The notes: generated from the sequence alone by a model not told the origin. A stretch of DNA of 64,000 bases from Neobacillus notoginsengisoli (GCF_003515685.1 NZ_QWEG01000013.1:1-64000), one strand, 5' to 3'; counted from the first letter of the stretch, positions 49,082 to 58,576 are shown. Translations and numbers: made by a program.

Positions 49082-50998
49082 TCATTCATATACGAGTTTG
49101 TAAAACCGTGTTGAAGTGTAATAGAAATACCCAAAAAACAAGAGCATATACATGCCAAGCACGAGAGCGAACGCGCCAGACATAGCAATTCCTGCAAACC
49201 TTGCCAGTGCAGTCATAAGGACCGAGCTGTGTAAAATGGCAATGACGAGTGGAACGGAAAAAACAAACATTGTTTGGAAGCGAATCGTCCTTTTCATTTC
49301 CTTGCTGCTCAAGCCAATTTTTTTCAAAATTTGATACCTTGGTTTATCAGCCTCCGCTTCGGAAAGCATCCGGTAATAGAGAACACTGCCGGTAGCGGTA
49401 AGGAAAACAAGCCCGAGGAAGCCACTAATAAAAATGAGAATGCCATACGTTTCCATCCCCTGTTCGTATTGCTTGTAAAAGCTGGACCAAATCACATCAA
49501 CCTCTTTTTCTGTATGACTAAAGAGGACCTCTTCAATTGAATCGTTCAGCTTTTTTGTCTCTTTTTCTCTGCCAAGCTTGTAAATTTGCAAGTTTTCAAC
49601 CTGTCCGCCAGCCTGTTTTGCCTTCTCATATACAGAATCTTTGACCACTAAAGGAAAGGCAAAAATAATTTGATTGAGCAGAGAATACGGCTCGTATGAA
49701 CCGACTGTAACAGTTTCCCCACCCGGAAGTTGTAGGCTTTTGCCTGTATAAGGATCATGCGAGCGATTCAGTGTGCCGTCATAAAATGAAACAGCCTCCC
49801 CTTCAGTAAACTCAACGTCTTTTTTCCCCATGTTTCCAGCAAGCTTTTTAAATGATGATTCCGGGATGAGGAGGACTGGGTAATCAGGCGGGAATTTTTC
49901 TAGAAAATCAGGACCTGCTGCCAGTTTTACGGTTTCGAGCTTCATCCCGTACCGGATATCTTTCCTCTTGGCAAAAAGGCTCTTAATCTCCTTTTCCGCC
50001 TCTTTATTAGGAATGGTGTAGAGAAAGCTGTGCGGAAAATTCTGTTCCGAAACTTGATTTAAATTTGCGTAAAAACTCCATGTTGTCCCCATTAGAAAAA
50101 GAGCAAATGTTGTTAAGAGCGACAAAACGGCTAACACCATCATATTCCCTTTTATTCTGTACAGGAGGTTTGTCAGACTCAGCATATTCGAGCCTTTATA
50201 AAAAAACTTTTCTTTTCTCGCAATGAATCTTAGCAAAAAAATGAGAAAAGCTCTGATGAACAAATACGTTCCTATAATGAGAAGAACAATAGAACCAAGC
50301 AGTTTTTGCCATGCAAAACTCGACCAAAGGCTTGATGAGGCTGACTGAAGAATGATCCAATATCCACCCCCGATCATCAGGATTGAAACAAAAGACATGA
50401 TTGTGGATGCCTGAGGCTTCTGCTCAGCTTTCTTTTCCGCCCGAAAAAGCTCCTGTAAAGTGGATGTATAAATCATTCTTGCATTATACCCCGAAGTTAC
50501 CGCGATGATGAGAAAGAAAACAAGGACAGTCTGAATAGCCGCTGCCGGCGATAGAGAAAATCCTGCAACGACTTTCATCCCCATTAATTTGACCAACACC
50601 ATTGCAAACAGCTTTGAAAGAATAGCGCCAAGTCCTATCCCGACGAGAAGCGCTCCCGCCCCGACAAGCGCGTTCTCATAAAAAAGCATTCTGCCCGCTT
50701 TTCCTTTCGTCATCCCAAATAACGAATAGAGCGCGATTTCCTTCTTTCTCTTTTTCATGAAAAAACTGTTTGAATAAAAGATAAATAGAGCAGAAAAAAC
50801 CATTAGAAAAACAGAGGCTGCCATGAAAGCCGGACCAATTTTACCAAGGGTCTTTGCACCATCAACAATTTCCCTGTTGTATTGCAGGGACACAAACGTG
50901 AAATAGATCATCACACTGAAAACCATCGGGTAAAAATACACGAGATAGGCTCTGCTGTTTTTTCGAATATTTCTTTTCGTCAACTCAATCAGCGTCAA
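49082..50998 (-). CDS. bceB: BceB-type ABC transporter permease
   Basis: A 638-residue permease. It has ten predicted TM helices in a FtsX-like arrangement and a large external domain of about 200 residues between TM7 and TM8 (about 340-530, QNFPHSFLYTIPNKEAEK... to ...ETKKLNDSIEEVLFSH). That layout is the hallmark of BceB-type transporters that recognise lipid II-cycle peptide antibiotics and signal to BceS. TTG 50998 behind GGGGGTGG is chosen over ATG 51028; it overlaps the end of bceA by 14 bp. The particular antibiotic cannot be predicted. Confidence 0.9.
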   Translation of the reverse strand: MTLIELTKRNIRKNSRAYLVYFYPMVFSVMIYFTFVSLQYNREIVDGAKTLGKIGPAFMAASVFLMVFSALFIFYSNSFFMKKRKKEIALYSLFGMTKGKAGRMLFYENALVGAGALLVGIGLGAILSKLFAMVLVKLMGMKVVAGFSLSPAAAIQTVLVFFLIIAVTSGYNARMIYTSTLQELFRAEKKAEQKPQASTIMSFVSILMIGGGYWIILQSASSSLWSSFAWQKLLGSIVLLIIGTYLFIRAFLIFLLRFIARKEKFFYKGSNMLSLTNLLYRIKGNMMVLAVLSLLTTFALFLMGTTWSFYANLNQVSEQNFPHSFLYTIPNKEAEKEIKSLFAKRKDIRYGMKLETVKLAAGPDFLEKFPPDYPVLLIPESSFKKLAGNMGKKDVEFTEGEAVSFYDGTLNRSHDPYTGKSLQLPGGETVTVGSYEPYSLLNQIIFAFPLVVKDSVYEKAKQAGGQVENLQIYKLGREKETKKLNDSIEEVLFSHTEKEVDVIWSSFYKQYEQGMETYGILIFISGFLGLVFLTATGSVLYYRMLSEAEADKPRYQILKKIGLSSKEMKRTIRFQTMFVFSVPLVIAILHSSVLMTALARFAGIAMSGAFALVLGMYMLLFFGYFYYTSTRFYKLVYE

Positions 50999-51752
50999 TC
51001 TGTCCACCCCCAAGAGCAGCCAGAACATTCACAACCTGCTGAAAAAATTGCTTTCGAGTCTGTCCGCCTTTTCGCAGTTCAGTGAAAAATGTGCCGTCCT
51101 TAATAAAGACGACTCGATTGCAAAAACTGGCTGCCGTTGGATCGTGCGTGACCATCAAAATGGTTGACCCTTGTTGTTTATTGATTCCTTCTAGAGTTTG
51201 TAACAATGTATGGGCTGATTTGGAATCAAGCGCACCTGTGGGCTCATCAGCAAAAACAATACTAGGATTCGTCACCAGTGCTCTTGCAGCAGATGCTCGC
51301 TGCTGCTGGCCGCCGGATACCTCATAAGGATACTTCGTAAGGATCGTTTCAATCCCAAACGCCCTTGCGATACTTCCAGTTTTATGATTAATGTCAACTG
51401 GCGGTATATTAGCCAAAGCCAAAGGAAGTGAAATATTTTCTTCAATTGTTAATGTATCAAGCAGATTGTAATCCTGAAAAATAAATCCAAGCTGTTCCTG
51501 CCTGAACCTGCTAAGTTCCTCCTCTTTAAATCCCTGTACTGTCATGCCATTGATTCGGATTGTTCCGGAGGTCGGGTCATCAATTGTCGATAAAATATTT
51601 AATAGTGTTGTTTTTCCCGCACCTGAAGGCCCCATTACCGCAGTGAATTCACCTTTTTCAATTCGAAAGTCAATGTTGTGGAGTGCCGGAAACACATTTC
51701 CTCTGCTTCCAAATGATTTATTAATGCCAACTGCCTCTAAAACCAATTCCAT
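50985..51752 (-). CDS. bceA: BceA-type ABC transporter ATP-binding protein
   Basis: A 255-residue ATPase of the MacB/LolD class. Walker A is MGPSGAGKTTLLN, followed by the Q-loop FIFQDYNLLDTLTIEENI, the signature VSGGQQQRASAARALV, Walker B IVFADEPTGALDSK and the H-loop MVTHDPTAASF. The C-terminal extension (RKQFFQQVVNVLAALGG) is typical of BceA. It is the first gene of the bceAB operon, with AGAGGG before the ATG and a BceR-type box upstream. Confidence 0.93.
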   Translation of the reverse strand: MELVLEAVGINKSFGSRGNVFPALHNIDFRIEKGEFTAVMGPSGAGKTTLLNILSTIDDPTSGTIRINGMTVQGFKEEELSRFRQEQLGFIFQDYNLLDTLTIEENISLPLALANIPPVDINHKTGSIARAFGIETILTKYPYEVSGGQQQRASAARALVTNPSIVFADEPTGALDSKSAHTLLQTLEGINKQQGSTILMVTHDPTAASFCNRVVFIKDGTFFTELRKGGQTRKQFFQQVVNVLAALGGGQIDAD

Positions 51753-51844
51753 ACTGATCCCTCTTTTATTTTTTTGTTACTTAAATTTTATAAAACTTCT
51801 GCAGGACCAACCATAACTTTTCCTTACATTTGCTCCTGACAATC

Positions 51845-51858
51845 TTACATTTTTGTAA
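51845..51858 (-). promoter_or_regulatory. BceR-type binding site upstream of bceAB
   Basis: TTACA-TTTT-TGTAA is a perfect inverted repeat that matches the TnACA-N4-TGTAA pattern described for BceR-like regulators. It lies 93 bp upstream of the bceA start, upstream of a -10-like TATAAA (51787-51792) whose -35 region is poor. That is what an activator-dependent promoter needs. Confidence 0.75.
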
Positions 51859-52177
51859 GAAATACAACTCTTTTTTAACCTCTTTCATAATTGTTCATTT
51901 TTCCGCCAAATATTTTTGCCTTATAACCTGATAGTTTTCAAGCAGAATGAGAGGTTTTCAATTTCATGTAACTCCTATGTATATGGCTATAACCCCTTAC
52001 CCAGCCATGTTTTTGCAAAAAAATGGTCCTGGTTTCCCGATGGCTCATCAAAAACCGACCGTAATTTTCAGAATTTTTTATTCGCACTGTAATAGACTTG
52101 TAATCTACCTGTGATGACTCTGTTAAATAGAATCGTTTATAGTATGTTTAGCAAATCACACCAGGGGGTAAACAACT
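51859..52177. other. Divergent intergenic region between bceA and the NlpC/P60 gene
   Basis: AT-rich with no credible ORF. A weak promoter for the rightward gene may include TTGTAA near 52097 and TTAAAT about 20 bp later, but the spacing is not ideal. AGGGGGT before ATG 52178 is the ribosome site. I see nothing else in it. Confidence 0.4.
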
Positions 52178-52615
52178 ATGTTGAAGAAATTTCTCGCCGT
52201 CCTTCTAATGACAACGATGCTGACAACAATCCTACCGGGCATGAGTGAAGCTGCATCCTACCATACGAAAGCTATTTCTGTCGCAAAAGCCAATATGGGT
52301 GTTAAATATAAATGGGGAGGAATCACCCCGGCCGGATTCGATTGTTCCGGACTTGTGAAATATTCTTATGGCAAGGCGGGGAAAGTCCTTCCGCGAACAG
52401 CTGGTGAAATGTGGGGCAAAGGCAAGCGTGTTTACAGCCTTCAGCCAGGTGATCTTGTATTCTATAAAACTTACGCATCTGCAAAGCCGACACATGTAGG
52501 GATCTACATAGGCAACGGAAAGTTCATCCACTCCGCTTCTTCCAAGGGCGTGTCAATCGCATACCTCAGTAACTCGTATTGGAAGCCGCGTTATGTTGGA
52601 GCAAAGCGTATTTAA
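52178..52615 (+). CDS. Secreted NlpC/P60 cell-wall endopeptidase
   Basis: A 145-residue protein. A signal peptide (MLKKFLAVLLMTTMLTTILPGMSEA, cut before ASYH) precedes a compact NlpC/P60 domain. The catalytic Cys is in FDCSGLVKYSYGKAG (about residue 55), with the usual Arg-Thr-Ala after it, and the His in PTHVGIYIGNGKFIHSA (about 107). There are no LysM or SH3 modules, so it is a minimal enzyme. It probably cleaves gamma-D-Glu-diamino acid bonds in peptidoglycan. Monocistronic with a strong terminator. Confidence 0.92.
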   Translation: MLKKFLAVLLMTTMLTTILPGMSEAASYHTKAISVAKANMGVKYKWGGITPAGFDCSGLVKYSYGKAGKVLPRTAGEMWGKGKRVYSLQPGDLVFYKTYASAKPTHVGIYIGNGKFIHSASSKGVSIAYLSNSYWKPRYVGAKRI

Positions 52616-52631
52616 TTGAATAAAAACGTGA

Positions 52632-52660
52632 AAGAGAGCCGGACAGGCTCTCTTTTTTTT
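52632..52660 (+). terminator. Terminator of the NlpC/P60 gene
   Basis: AGAGAGCC pairs with GGCTCTCT across GGACA, followed by eight T. Confidence 0.95.
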
Positions 52661-52707
52661 GGCAAAAGTACTTTTAATCTTGGTGTTGATTTCCGCTTAA
52701 GTCTTCC

Positions 52708-53838
52708 TCAAGTTTCATATTTCAATTTCCGAAGGCCAACAAAGAAAAAGAGGACGGAAAATCCGATTAGCACGAAAACCGAAGACAGGATAACTGATCC
52801 GTTCATGCTTCCGCTGACGATTTCCGTGACTCCAGACATCATCCAGCTCTGCGGCACGAATTTTGCAATGAGTTTCATGAAATCAGGCACAACGTCCAGT
52901 GGCCAATACACACCGCCAAGCATACAAGTGCTGACGATGATGACAGCACTGATTGCTCCCGCCTGCTGTTTTGTTTTTACTAGCCCGGCAATCATGAGCC
53001 CGAGGCCGACAACCGTCAGGATGACCAAAGATGCGAACGGGATGAAGTAAAGCGGGTTTCCCAAGCTGCCATTAAAAAACAGTTTAATTGACAAAGCCAT
53101 GACCCCAAGCTGGATCCACCCCATTAAAAAATAAGATAGGATATAGCCGGAAATGATTTGCGACCTTGATGCCGGCGTCGTCATCAGCCTCGCCCACGTG
53201 CCGCCGGCTCTTTCCTCAAGAATTGTCGCCGCGGCAGCCGAAATACCGAACATCATGAACATAATTGTAAACCCAAGGGAACCGATTGATACATTCTCCC
53301 CTTTCTTACCTTTCTTTTGGATGATTTCCTTCTCAACTTTGATTCCCTTATGGTTTGAAACCTTCTGAAGCAATACCGGCAGAGCATTCCCATCGATTGT
53401 CGAAGTAAAGGAGTGGCTTGTCACAATCGTCCGCGCGGCCCCTTCAAGATGTGGATAAAGCGCCAGGTACTCCTGCGTTTCCCGCTGGACAATAACGTCG
53501 AACAGCGGTTCCTCCGCGGCAATCTTATCTTCTATTCTGTCAGCAATCATCACAGCCGCGATTGCCTTCTGTTCTTTCACTTCACTCTTCGCTTCTTCTG
53601 CCGTCACTTTCTTCCAGTTATATTGATCGTTCGCTGTCAGCAAATCGGCTGCTCGGACTGAAATCTCGCCAGACCCAACCGCATACAAAACCAGCGGCTT
53701 ATTACTTTCCTTGTCCCCCGCCATTCCGCCAAAAATAAAGCTGAACACGAGCGGCATGACAATCATCAGCACCCAGACGGAAGAAGTCCTGAACTTCGAT
53801 TTGAGATGAAGCAATAAGATTGCAACCGTTTTACGCAT
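52708..53838 (-). CDS. ABC-2 transporter permease, LnrN-like
   Basis: A 376-residue permease with one N-terminal TM helix, an external domain of about 170 residues and five C-terminal TM helices. ILEERAGGTWARLMTTPASRSQIISGYIL is the ABC-2 cytoplasmic motif. Its start overlaps the end of the preceding permease by 8 bp. The three-gene set (ATPase 310, permeases 398 and 376 residues) mirrors B. subtilis lnrLMN (yfiLMN), which exports linearmycin and amphotericin-type polyenes. The LnrJK two-component pair is missing here. The substrate is inferred. Confidence 0.8.
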   Translation of the reverse strand: MRKTVAILLLHLKSKFRTSSVWVLMIVMPLVFSFIFGGMAGDKESNKPLVLYAVGSGEISVRAADLLTANDQYNWKKVTAEEAKSEVKEQKAIAAVMIADRIEDKIAAEEPLFDVIVQRETQEYLALYPHLEGAARTIVTSHSFTSTIDGNALPVLLQKVSNHKGIKVEKEIIQKKGKKGENVSIGSLGFTIMFMMFGISAAAATILEERAGGTWARLMTTPASRSQIISGYILSYFLMGWIQLGVMALSIKLFFNGSLGNPLYFIPFASLVILTVVGLGLMIAGLVKTKQQAGAISAVIIVSTCMLGGVYWPLDVVPDFMKLIAKFVPQSWMMSGVTEIVSGSMNGSVILSSVFVLIGFSVLFFFVGLRKLKYET

Positions 53839-55027
53839 ATATGGTCCTCCTCTCGACAGCGAGGCGGCTTAGGCCAATCGCAAGGAAGATGATTCCGAGT
53901 CCAATAAGCGCAGCCGCACCAGGCAATACATCCTTCACGCCTCCGCCTGACATTAATTCCAGGAACGACTGTAAGGCAAGGGCATTCGGAAAAACTTTTA
54001 CAAGATGATTAATCCAGTCCGGGAAAGCATAAAGCGGCACCATGCTTCCACCGACAGCCGCCATGATTTGTGTGCCGAGCATCGCTGCTGTACTGAAGGC
54101 TTTCTCCGTTTTTATAAACGAGCCCGCCATCACTCCAAGGGCACTCGCGCTGAAGACAAATGACACGCCAATCAGCAAAACCCCTGAGATTGAGCTGCCC
54201 CAATCAACCGAAAACAGGAAGTGTGTACCGAGCATAATGGCCAGTAATTGCAGAAGGGAGAGGAACAGTAGACCTAAAAATTTTCCTGTCAGGTACTCAA
54301 AATGGGTTAATTTTGATACAAGAAGACGCTTATAAACTTCCTGCTCTTTTTCCTCAATCATCGCACTGACGCCAATGGTGACCGTCATCAGCAAGAACAT
54401 GACACCCATCCCGGCTGCGTAATACTGGAACGAGCTGACCGGTACTCCTTCCTCACCAACCGCTTGTTCTTTAATCCTCCCGAATGAAGCCTCACCAGCT
54501 GTGGCTGGAGTTGCTGTCGCCTTGGAGCCAGCACCGCCTGCTGCCGTAATGGCAAGCTTCATCCCTTCCATTCGAACGGCCGCTTCCCGGGCAAACTGCT
54601 GCACAACATTTTCTGTAATCGTAGCCTGGAGCTGGGCAGATGGGATGGAAACGAGCTTTACCGCTGTTTCCTTCCCGGCAATCACTCTACTTGAAAAATC
54701 CTGATTGATTAACAATCCGACAGCAATTTTCTGGTCACGCAAGCTGCGATAAAGTTCTTCTTCATCCATCCTTCTCACTTCAACCATTTCCGAAAGCCCT
54801 TTTGCAAAAACTTCCTCTGTCATTGTGTCCCCAAGTTCGCCTTCATCCAAATTAGCGACCCCAAGGGCAAATTGGTCAATTTTCACTTCTCCGTCACCCA
54901 TCAAGTTGCCAAAAGCTGCGCCAAGAATGGCAATCAAAAGCATTGGCATTAAAATCAGGGTCAGCAGAGCTTTTTTATCCTTCGCAATCAGCAGCGTATC
55001 CTTTAAGGCAAGCCACCAGAAACTCAT
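53831..55027 (-). CDS. ABC-2 transporter permease, LnrM-like
   Basis: A 398-residue permease with an N-terminal TM helix (ALLTLILMPMLLIAILGAAFGNL), an external domain of about 180 residues containing an Ala/Gly/Thr-rich stretch (AITAAGGAGSKATATPATAGEA), and five or six C-terminal helices. MIEEKEQEVYKRLLVSKLTHFEYLTGKFLG is the ABC-2 motif. GGGGGGAG precedes the ATG. It is the middle gene of the operon and probably forms a heterodimeric channel with the LnrN-like subunit. Confidence 0.8.
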   Translation of the reverse strand: MSFWWLALKDTLLIAKDKKALLTLILMPMLLIAILGAAFGNLMGDGEVKIDQFALGVANLDEGELGDTMTEEVFAKGLSEMVEVRRMDEEELYRSLRDQKIAVGLLINQDFSSRVIAGKETAVKLVSIPSAQLQATITENVVQQFAREAAVRMEGMKLAITAAGGAGSKATATPATAGEASFGRIKEQAVGEEGVPVSSFQYYAAGMGVMFLLMTVTIGVSAMIEEKEQEVYKRLLVSKLTHFEYLTGKFLGLLFLSLLQLLAIMLGTHFLFSVDWGSSISGVLLIGVSFVFSASALGVMAGSFIKTEKAFSTAAMLGTQIMAAVGGSMVPLYAFPDWINHLVKVFPNALALQSFLELMSGGGVKDVLPGAAALIGLGIIFLAIGLSRLAVERRTIYA

Positions 55028-55041
55028 TTTTCTCCCCCCCC

Positions 55042-55974
55042 CTAGTCGCGCAGGCTTCTTCCGGTCAAATGCAAAAAGACACTTTCCAAATTCGGCTCGA
55101 CAATTTCCACTCCTGTAATCTGGGCGCCGGTTTCTGTGATTTTCTGAACAAGGCTGCTCAGGATGGACTGAGGTTGTTTATGGAAAACAGTGAGCTTTTG
55201 GCTTGCAAAAAGAACATCCTCCGAGGGAATCATCCCGCTTAAAACAGCGGAATCACTAAAGCCTTCCGGGATGGCGAAAATCATCCGAGACCTATCCCCA
55301 ATTGTTTCCCTCAGCTCTGGTATTGTCCCGAGGGCAATGAGCCGGCCATGGTCCATAATGCCGATCCGCTCGCACAAAAACTCGACTTCCTCCATGTAAT
55401 GGCTGGTATAAATGACCGTTATGCCCTCACCGTTCAACCTTTTGACCGTTTCAAGGATGTGCGTCCTTGACTGCGGATCAATTCCGACAGTTGGTTCATC
55501 CATAATCAGCAATTCTGGCCGGTGCAAAATGGCAGCCCCAATATTGACCCGCCGCTTCATGCCTCCCGAAAAGGTTTCGACTTTATCCTTCGCCCTGTCC
55601 TCAAGCCCAATTAATTCAAGCGCTTCCGCAACCCGCTGTTCGAGCATGTTTCCCGATAGTCCGTACATCCTGCCCCAAAAAATCAGATTTTCCTTCGCGC
55701 TCATCGACTGGTAAAGCGCAATTTCCTGTGGGACGATTCCAATCAGCCCCTGAGCCTTTTTCGGTTCCTTCACCATGTCAATTCCTGCAATCTGTATTGA
55801 ACCGGATGTTGGCGGAAACAGTCCTGTCAGCATGTTTATGGTCGTTGATTTTCCCGCCCCGTTTGGCCCGAGCAACCCGAAGGATTCGCCTTTTTTTACG
55901 TCAAACGATACCTCCTTCACAGCTTTGAAATCCTTAAATGATTTTGTTAGCCCCGCGACGATCAATAGTTCCAT
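55042..55974 (-). CDS. ABC transporter ATP-binding protein, LnrL-like
   Basis: A 310-residue ATPase. Walker A is GPNGAGKSTT, followed by the Q-loop GIVPQEIALYQSMSAKENL, the signature FSGGMKRRVNIGAAI, Walker B LLIMDEPTVGIDPQ and H-loop IYTSHYMEE. A C-terminal domain of about 90 residues follows. Length and pattern agree with LnrL/YfiL. It is the first gene of the exporter operon; AAGGAGG precedes the ATG. No BceR-type or other operator was recognised upstream. Confidence 0.85.
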   Translation of the reverse strand: MELLIVAGLTKSFKDFKAVKEVSFDVKKGESFGLLGPNGAGKSTTINMLTGLFPPTSGSIQIAGIDMVKEPKKAQGLIGIVPQEIALYQSMSAKENLIFWGRMYGLSGNMLEQRVAEALELIGLEDRAKDKVETFSGGMKRRVNIGAAILHRPELLIMDEPTVGIDPQSRTHILETVKRLNGEGITVIYTSHYMEEVEFLCERIGIMDHGRLIALGTIPELRETIGDRSRMIFAIPEGFSDSAVLSGMIPSEDVLFASQKLTVFHKQPQSILSSLVQKITETGAQITGVEIVEPNLESVFLHLTGRSLRD

Positions 55975-56108
55975 TTCCCTGTCCTCCTTTCCTAATCTAT
56001 GACAATTTAACTATATCACTTTGAAGTGAAAATTATTTGCTTTTTTTGCAAAATTCCTAACCATTACACAACTGCCTCGAATCACCCCTTACATCTTTTT
56101 AAAAAAGT

Positions 56109-56136
56109 AAAAAAAGCAGGCATGCGCCCGCTTTTA
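56109..56136 (-). terminator. Terminator of the riboflavin operon
   Basis: On the minus strand AAAAGCGGGC pairs with GCCTGCTTTT around GCAT and is followed by TTTTAC, six bases beyond the ribD stop. Confidence 0.75.
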
Positions 56137-56141
56137 AGAGT

Positions 56142-57233
56142 TTATTTTATTACTGGATACCCGATAAACTTAAAATCATTTCCGATTTTTACGATCTCCG
56201 TATCAACGAGGTCAACGACATCTTTCATCGTTTCGGCTCCGGCTCCTTCTAAAAACGTTGGTGCTGACTGGCCGCCAATGAGCTTCGGGGCGAAATAGAG
56301 GACGACTTTATCGACTAACCCTCTCTCCAGGAAGCTTGCATGGACCGTTCCTCCCCCTTCAAGGAGCAGGGAAGAGATATCCCTCTCACCGAGGATCTCA
56401 AGTACATCGGAAGGGTCAACCTTATTTTCCCCTTGTGTACGAAAAACCTCAATCCCCATAGATTGCAGCATATTTTCTTTTTCACGGTCAGCCGACTGGC
56501 TAGTGAAAATCCATGTCTCTGCAAGTCCATCCGTTACCACTATTGAATCAAGTGGAATTCTCAAACTTGAGTCCAGGACGACGCGAACGGGATTCCGCCC
56601 GTTTGGAATTCTTGCCGTCAGTGCAGGATTATCCCTAATGACTGTGTTGATTCCAACCAGAATAGCCATATATTCGTTTCTCAGCAAGTGGACATCGTGG
56701 CGGGACTCGTCAGAAGTGATCCACTTGCTCTCCATTGTATGGGTGGCAATCTTGCCGTCGAGGGAAGAGCCGGCTTTCATTGTGACAAAAGGCCTTTTCG
56801 TGACGATGAACTTATTGAATACCTCGTTCATTCTTCGGGATTCTTCTTCACAAATACCAATTTGAACATTGATTCCAGCCTCTTCAAGAATTTCAATCCC
56901 TTTTCCTGATACAAGCGGATTCGGATCAAGGGTGGCGATGACCGCATTTTTTATTCCCGCCTGGACAATGGCTTCCGCACAAGGTCCAGTTCCCCCGTGA
57001 TAGGAGCATGGCTCTAAAGTGACGTAAATAGTCCCCCCTATTGCCTTATCCCCTGCCATTCTTAAAGCATGGATTTCCGCATGGGGCTCACCCGCTTTAA
57101 GATGCGCCCCTATTCCAACAATTCGCCCTTCGTTCACAATAACTGAACCAACAAGGGGGTTTGGATCGGTTTGCCCTTTTTGTGCCCTCGCATTTTGGAG
57201 AGCCAATTTCATATAAAACTCTTGGTTAGTCAT
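56142..57233 (-). CDS. ribD: Bifunctional riboflavin deaminase/reductase RibD
   Basis: A 363-residue enzyme catalysing the second and third steps of riboflavin synthesis. The N-terminal deaminase has the zinc ligands in PHAEIHAL (about residue 50) and EPCSYHGGTGPC (about 75-86). The C-terminal NADPH reductase contains MKAGSSLDGKIAT, IRDNPALTAR and LLEGGGTVHASF. It is the last gene of this operon, overlapping ribA by 8 bp, whereas in B. subtilis ribD is first. Both activities look intact. Confidence 0.95.
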   Translation of the reverse strand: MTNQEFYMKLALQNARAQKGQTDPNPLVGSVIVNEGRIVGIGAHLKAGEPHAEIHALRMAGDKAIGGTIYVTLEPCSYHGGTGPCAEAIVQAGIKNAVIATLDPNPLVSGKGIEILEEAGINVQIGICEEESRRMNEVFNKFIVTKRPFVTMKAGSSLDGKIATHTMESKWITSDESRHDVHLLRNEYMAILVGINTVIRDNPALTARIPNGRNPVRVVLDSSLRIPLDSIVVTDGLAETWIFTSQSADREKENMLQSMGIEVFRTQGENKVDPSDVLEILGERDISSLLLEGGGTVHASFLERGLVDKVVLYFAPKLIGGQSAPTFLEGAGAETMKDVVDLVDTEIVKIGNDFKFIGYPVIK

Positions 57234-57981
57234 TCGGACATGTCCCTTCTGCCCCTAAATGCCCCGAACGGTTAATTTTCGTTTCTAAATATTTTTCATT
57301 AAATTCGGAAATATCCCCCCATAAAGGCTGCCTTCCCGATACCGGAAGGCCCGATTTTTCCAACGCTTCCAATTTTCTTGGGTTATTCGTCATCAAGGTC
57401 ACAGGCTTTGAGCGCAACGCTTTCAGCACAGAAATGGCGTCATCGTAATTACGGGAATCATCCACAAAGCCCAGCGCTTCATTGGCTTCCACCGTATCGT
57501 AACCATTTTCCTGGAGGATGTAAGCCATCGCTTTACTGAAGAGGCCAATTCCCCTACCCTCGTGGTTGGCCAGATAAAAGAGCGCTCCGGTCCCGTGTTC
57601 CACAATCATTTTCATCGAGTGCTTCAATTGGTAGCCGCAATCACACCGTTTGCTTCCAAAAATATCCCCTGTATGGCAAATGGAATGCATCCTGATAATG
57701 GCCTCGTCTCCATATTGGAAATCCCCATACACCAATACGCTTGATTGCTGTAATTCAGCCAGGTTAACCGATGATAATTTATCGATGATACGTTGAAAGT
57801 CTTCTGTTACCTCGTCACAATTTAGCCAGCAGTACCATTGAAATTCAACTGTTTCTCCAAATAGGTTAACGGGAAGCCGAATCGGGCCGACCAAATAAAT
57901 CGCCTTTTCACCAGTTTTGATTAGTTGGATTTTGTCTCCCAATACAGCAAGTACTTTTGAATCCAAGATAAGTTCACTCAT
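57226..57981 (-). CDS. ribA: GTP cyclohydrolase II, stand-alone with N-terminal extension
   Basis: A 251-residue enzyme for the first committed step (GTP to the diaminopyrimidine). Zinc Cys ligands are C102, C113 and C115 in HSICHTGDIFGSKRCDCG. The GTP-binding part reads NHEGRGIGLFSKAMAYILQENGYDTVEANEALGF. It is longer than E. coli RibA because about 90 residues precede the zinc motif, and these contain no DHBP-synthase signature. It is thus a monofunctional RibA, unlike the RibBA fusion usual in Bacillus. A hairpin at 58023-58052 lies before it. Confidence 0.9.
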   Translation of the reverse strand: MSELILDSKVLAVLGDKIQLIKTGEKAIYLVGPIRLPVNLFGETVEFQWYCWLNCDEVTEDFQRIIDKLSSVNLAELQQSSVLVYGDFQYGDEAIIRMHSICHTGDIFGSKRCDCGYQLKHSMKMIVEHGTGALFYLANHEGRGIGLFSKAMAYILQENGYDTVEANEALGFVDDSRNYDDAISVLKALRSKPVTLMTNNPRKLEALEKSGLPVSGRQPLWGDISEFNEKYLETKINRSGHLGAEGTCPND

Positions 57982-58022
57982 TCTAAAAAGCCCCTTTAAA
58001 CAGAATAAAAATTAATCGTGCG

Positions 58023-58052
58023 AAAAGGAATTGCCGGTTGGCAACCCCTTTT
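58023..58052 (-). terminator. Possible attenuator hairpin between ribH and ribA
   Basis: On the minus strand AAAAGGGGTTGCC pairs imperfectly with GGCAATTCCTTTT across AACC. Only CCTTTTCG follows, so termination would be partial at most. Confidence 0.4.
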
Positions 58053-58064
58053 ATTCTGACATGG

Positions 58065-58535
58065 TCAAGCCTTGATATCACGAATTAGGTTGGCCATCTC
58101 AATTGCAGAGGCCGCTGCTTCCCAGCCTTTATTACCGGCTTTCGTACCCGCGCGTTCAATCGCTTGTTCAATTGAATCCACAGTCAGCACACCGAAAATG
58201 ACAGGCACCCCCGTGGACAGAGCTGTATTTGCAACGCCTTTGGCTGCTTCATTGCAGACGTAATCAAAATGGGGAGTGGAACCTCTAATGACAGCACCAA
58301 GCGTAATAACAGCATCATATTGATTCGATTTGGCAAGCTTTTGGGCAATCAGAGGGATTTCAAAAGCCCCCGGGACCCAGGCGATATCAACATCGGCCGG
58401 TTCAACTCCATGCCGTTTAAGGGCGTCAAGCGCCCCTCCCACTAATTTATCGGTAATAAATTCATTAAACCTTCCAGCAACAATGCCGATCTTCAATCCC
58501 GAGCCTATAAGATTTCCTTCAAAAACTTTATTCAT
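58065..58535 (-). CDS. ribH: 6,7-dimethyl-8-ribityllumazine synthase
   Basis: A 156-residue subunit of the icosahedral lumazine synthase. Family blocks are [61 protein letters not shown] with the catalytic His, and [24 protein letters not shown]. The upstream ATG (58550) abuts the GGAGGA ribosome site; ATG 58535 has correct spacing and the usual N-terminus. It is the third gene of the operon. Confidence 0.96.
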   Translation of the reverse strand: MNKVFEGNLIGSGLKIGIVAGRFNEFITDKLVGGALDALKRHGVEPADVDIAWVPGAFEIPLIAQKLAKSNQYDAVITLGAVIRGSTPHFDYVCNEAAKGVANTALSTGVPVIFGVLTVDSIEQAIERAGTKAGNKGWEAAASAIEMANLIRDIKA

Positions 58536-58576
58536 GATCCATTCCTCCAACTATAGTTTTACACCTTTTGCAGCAA

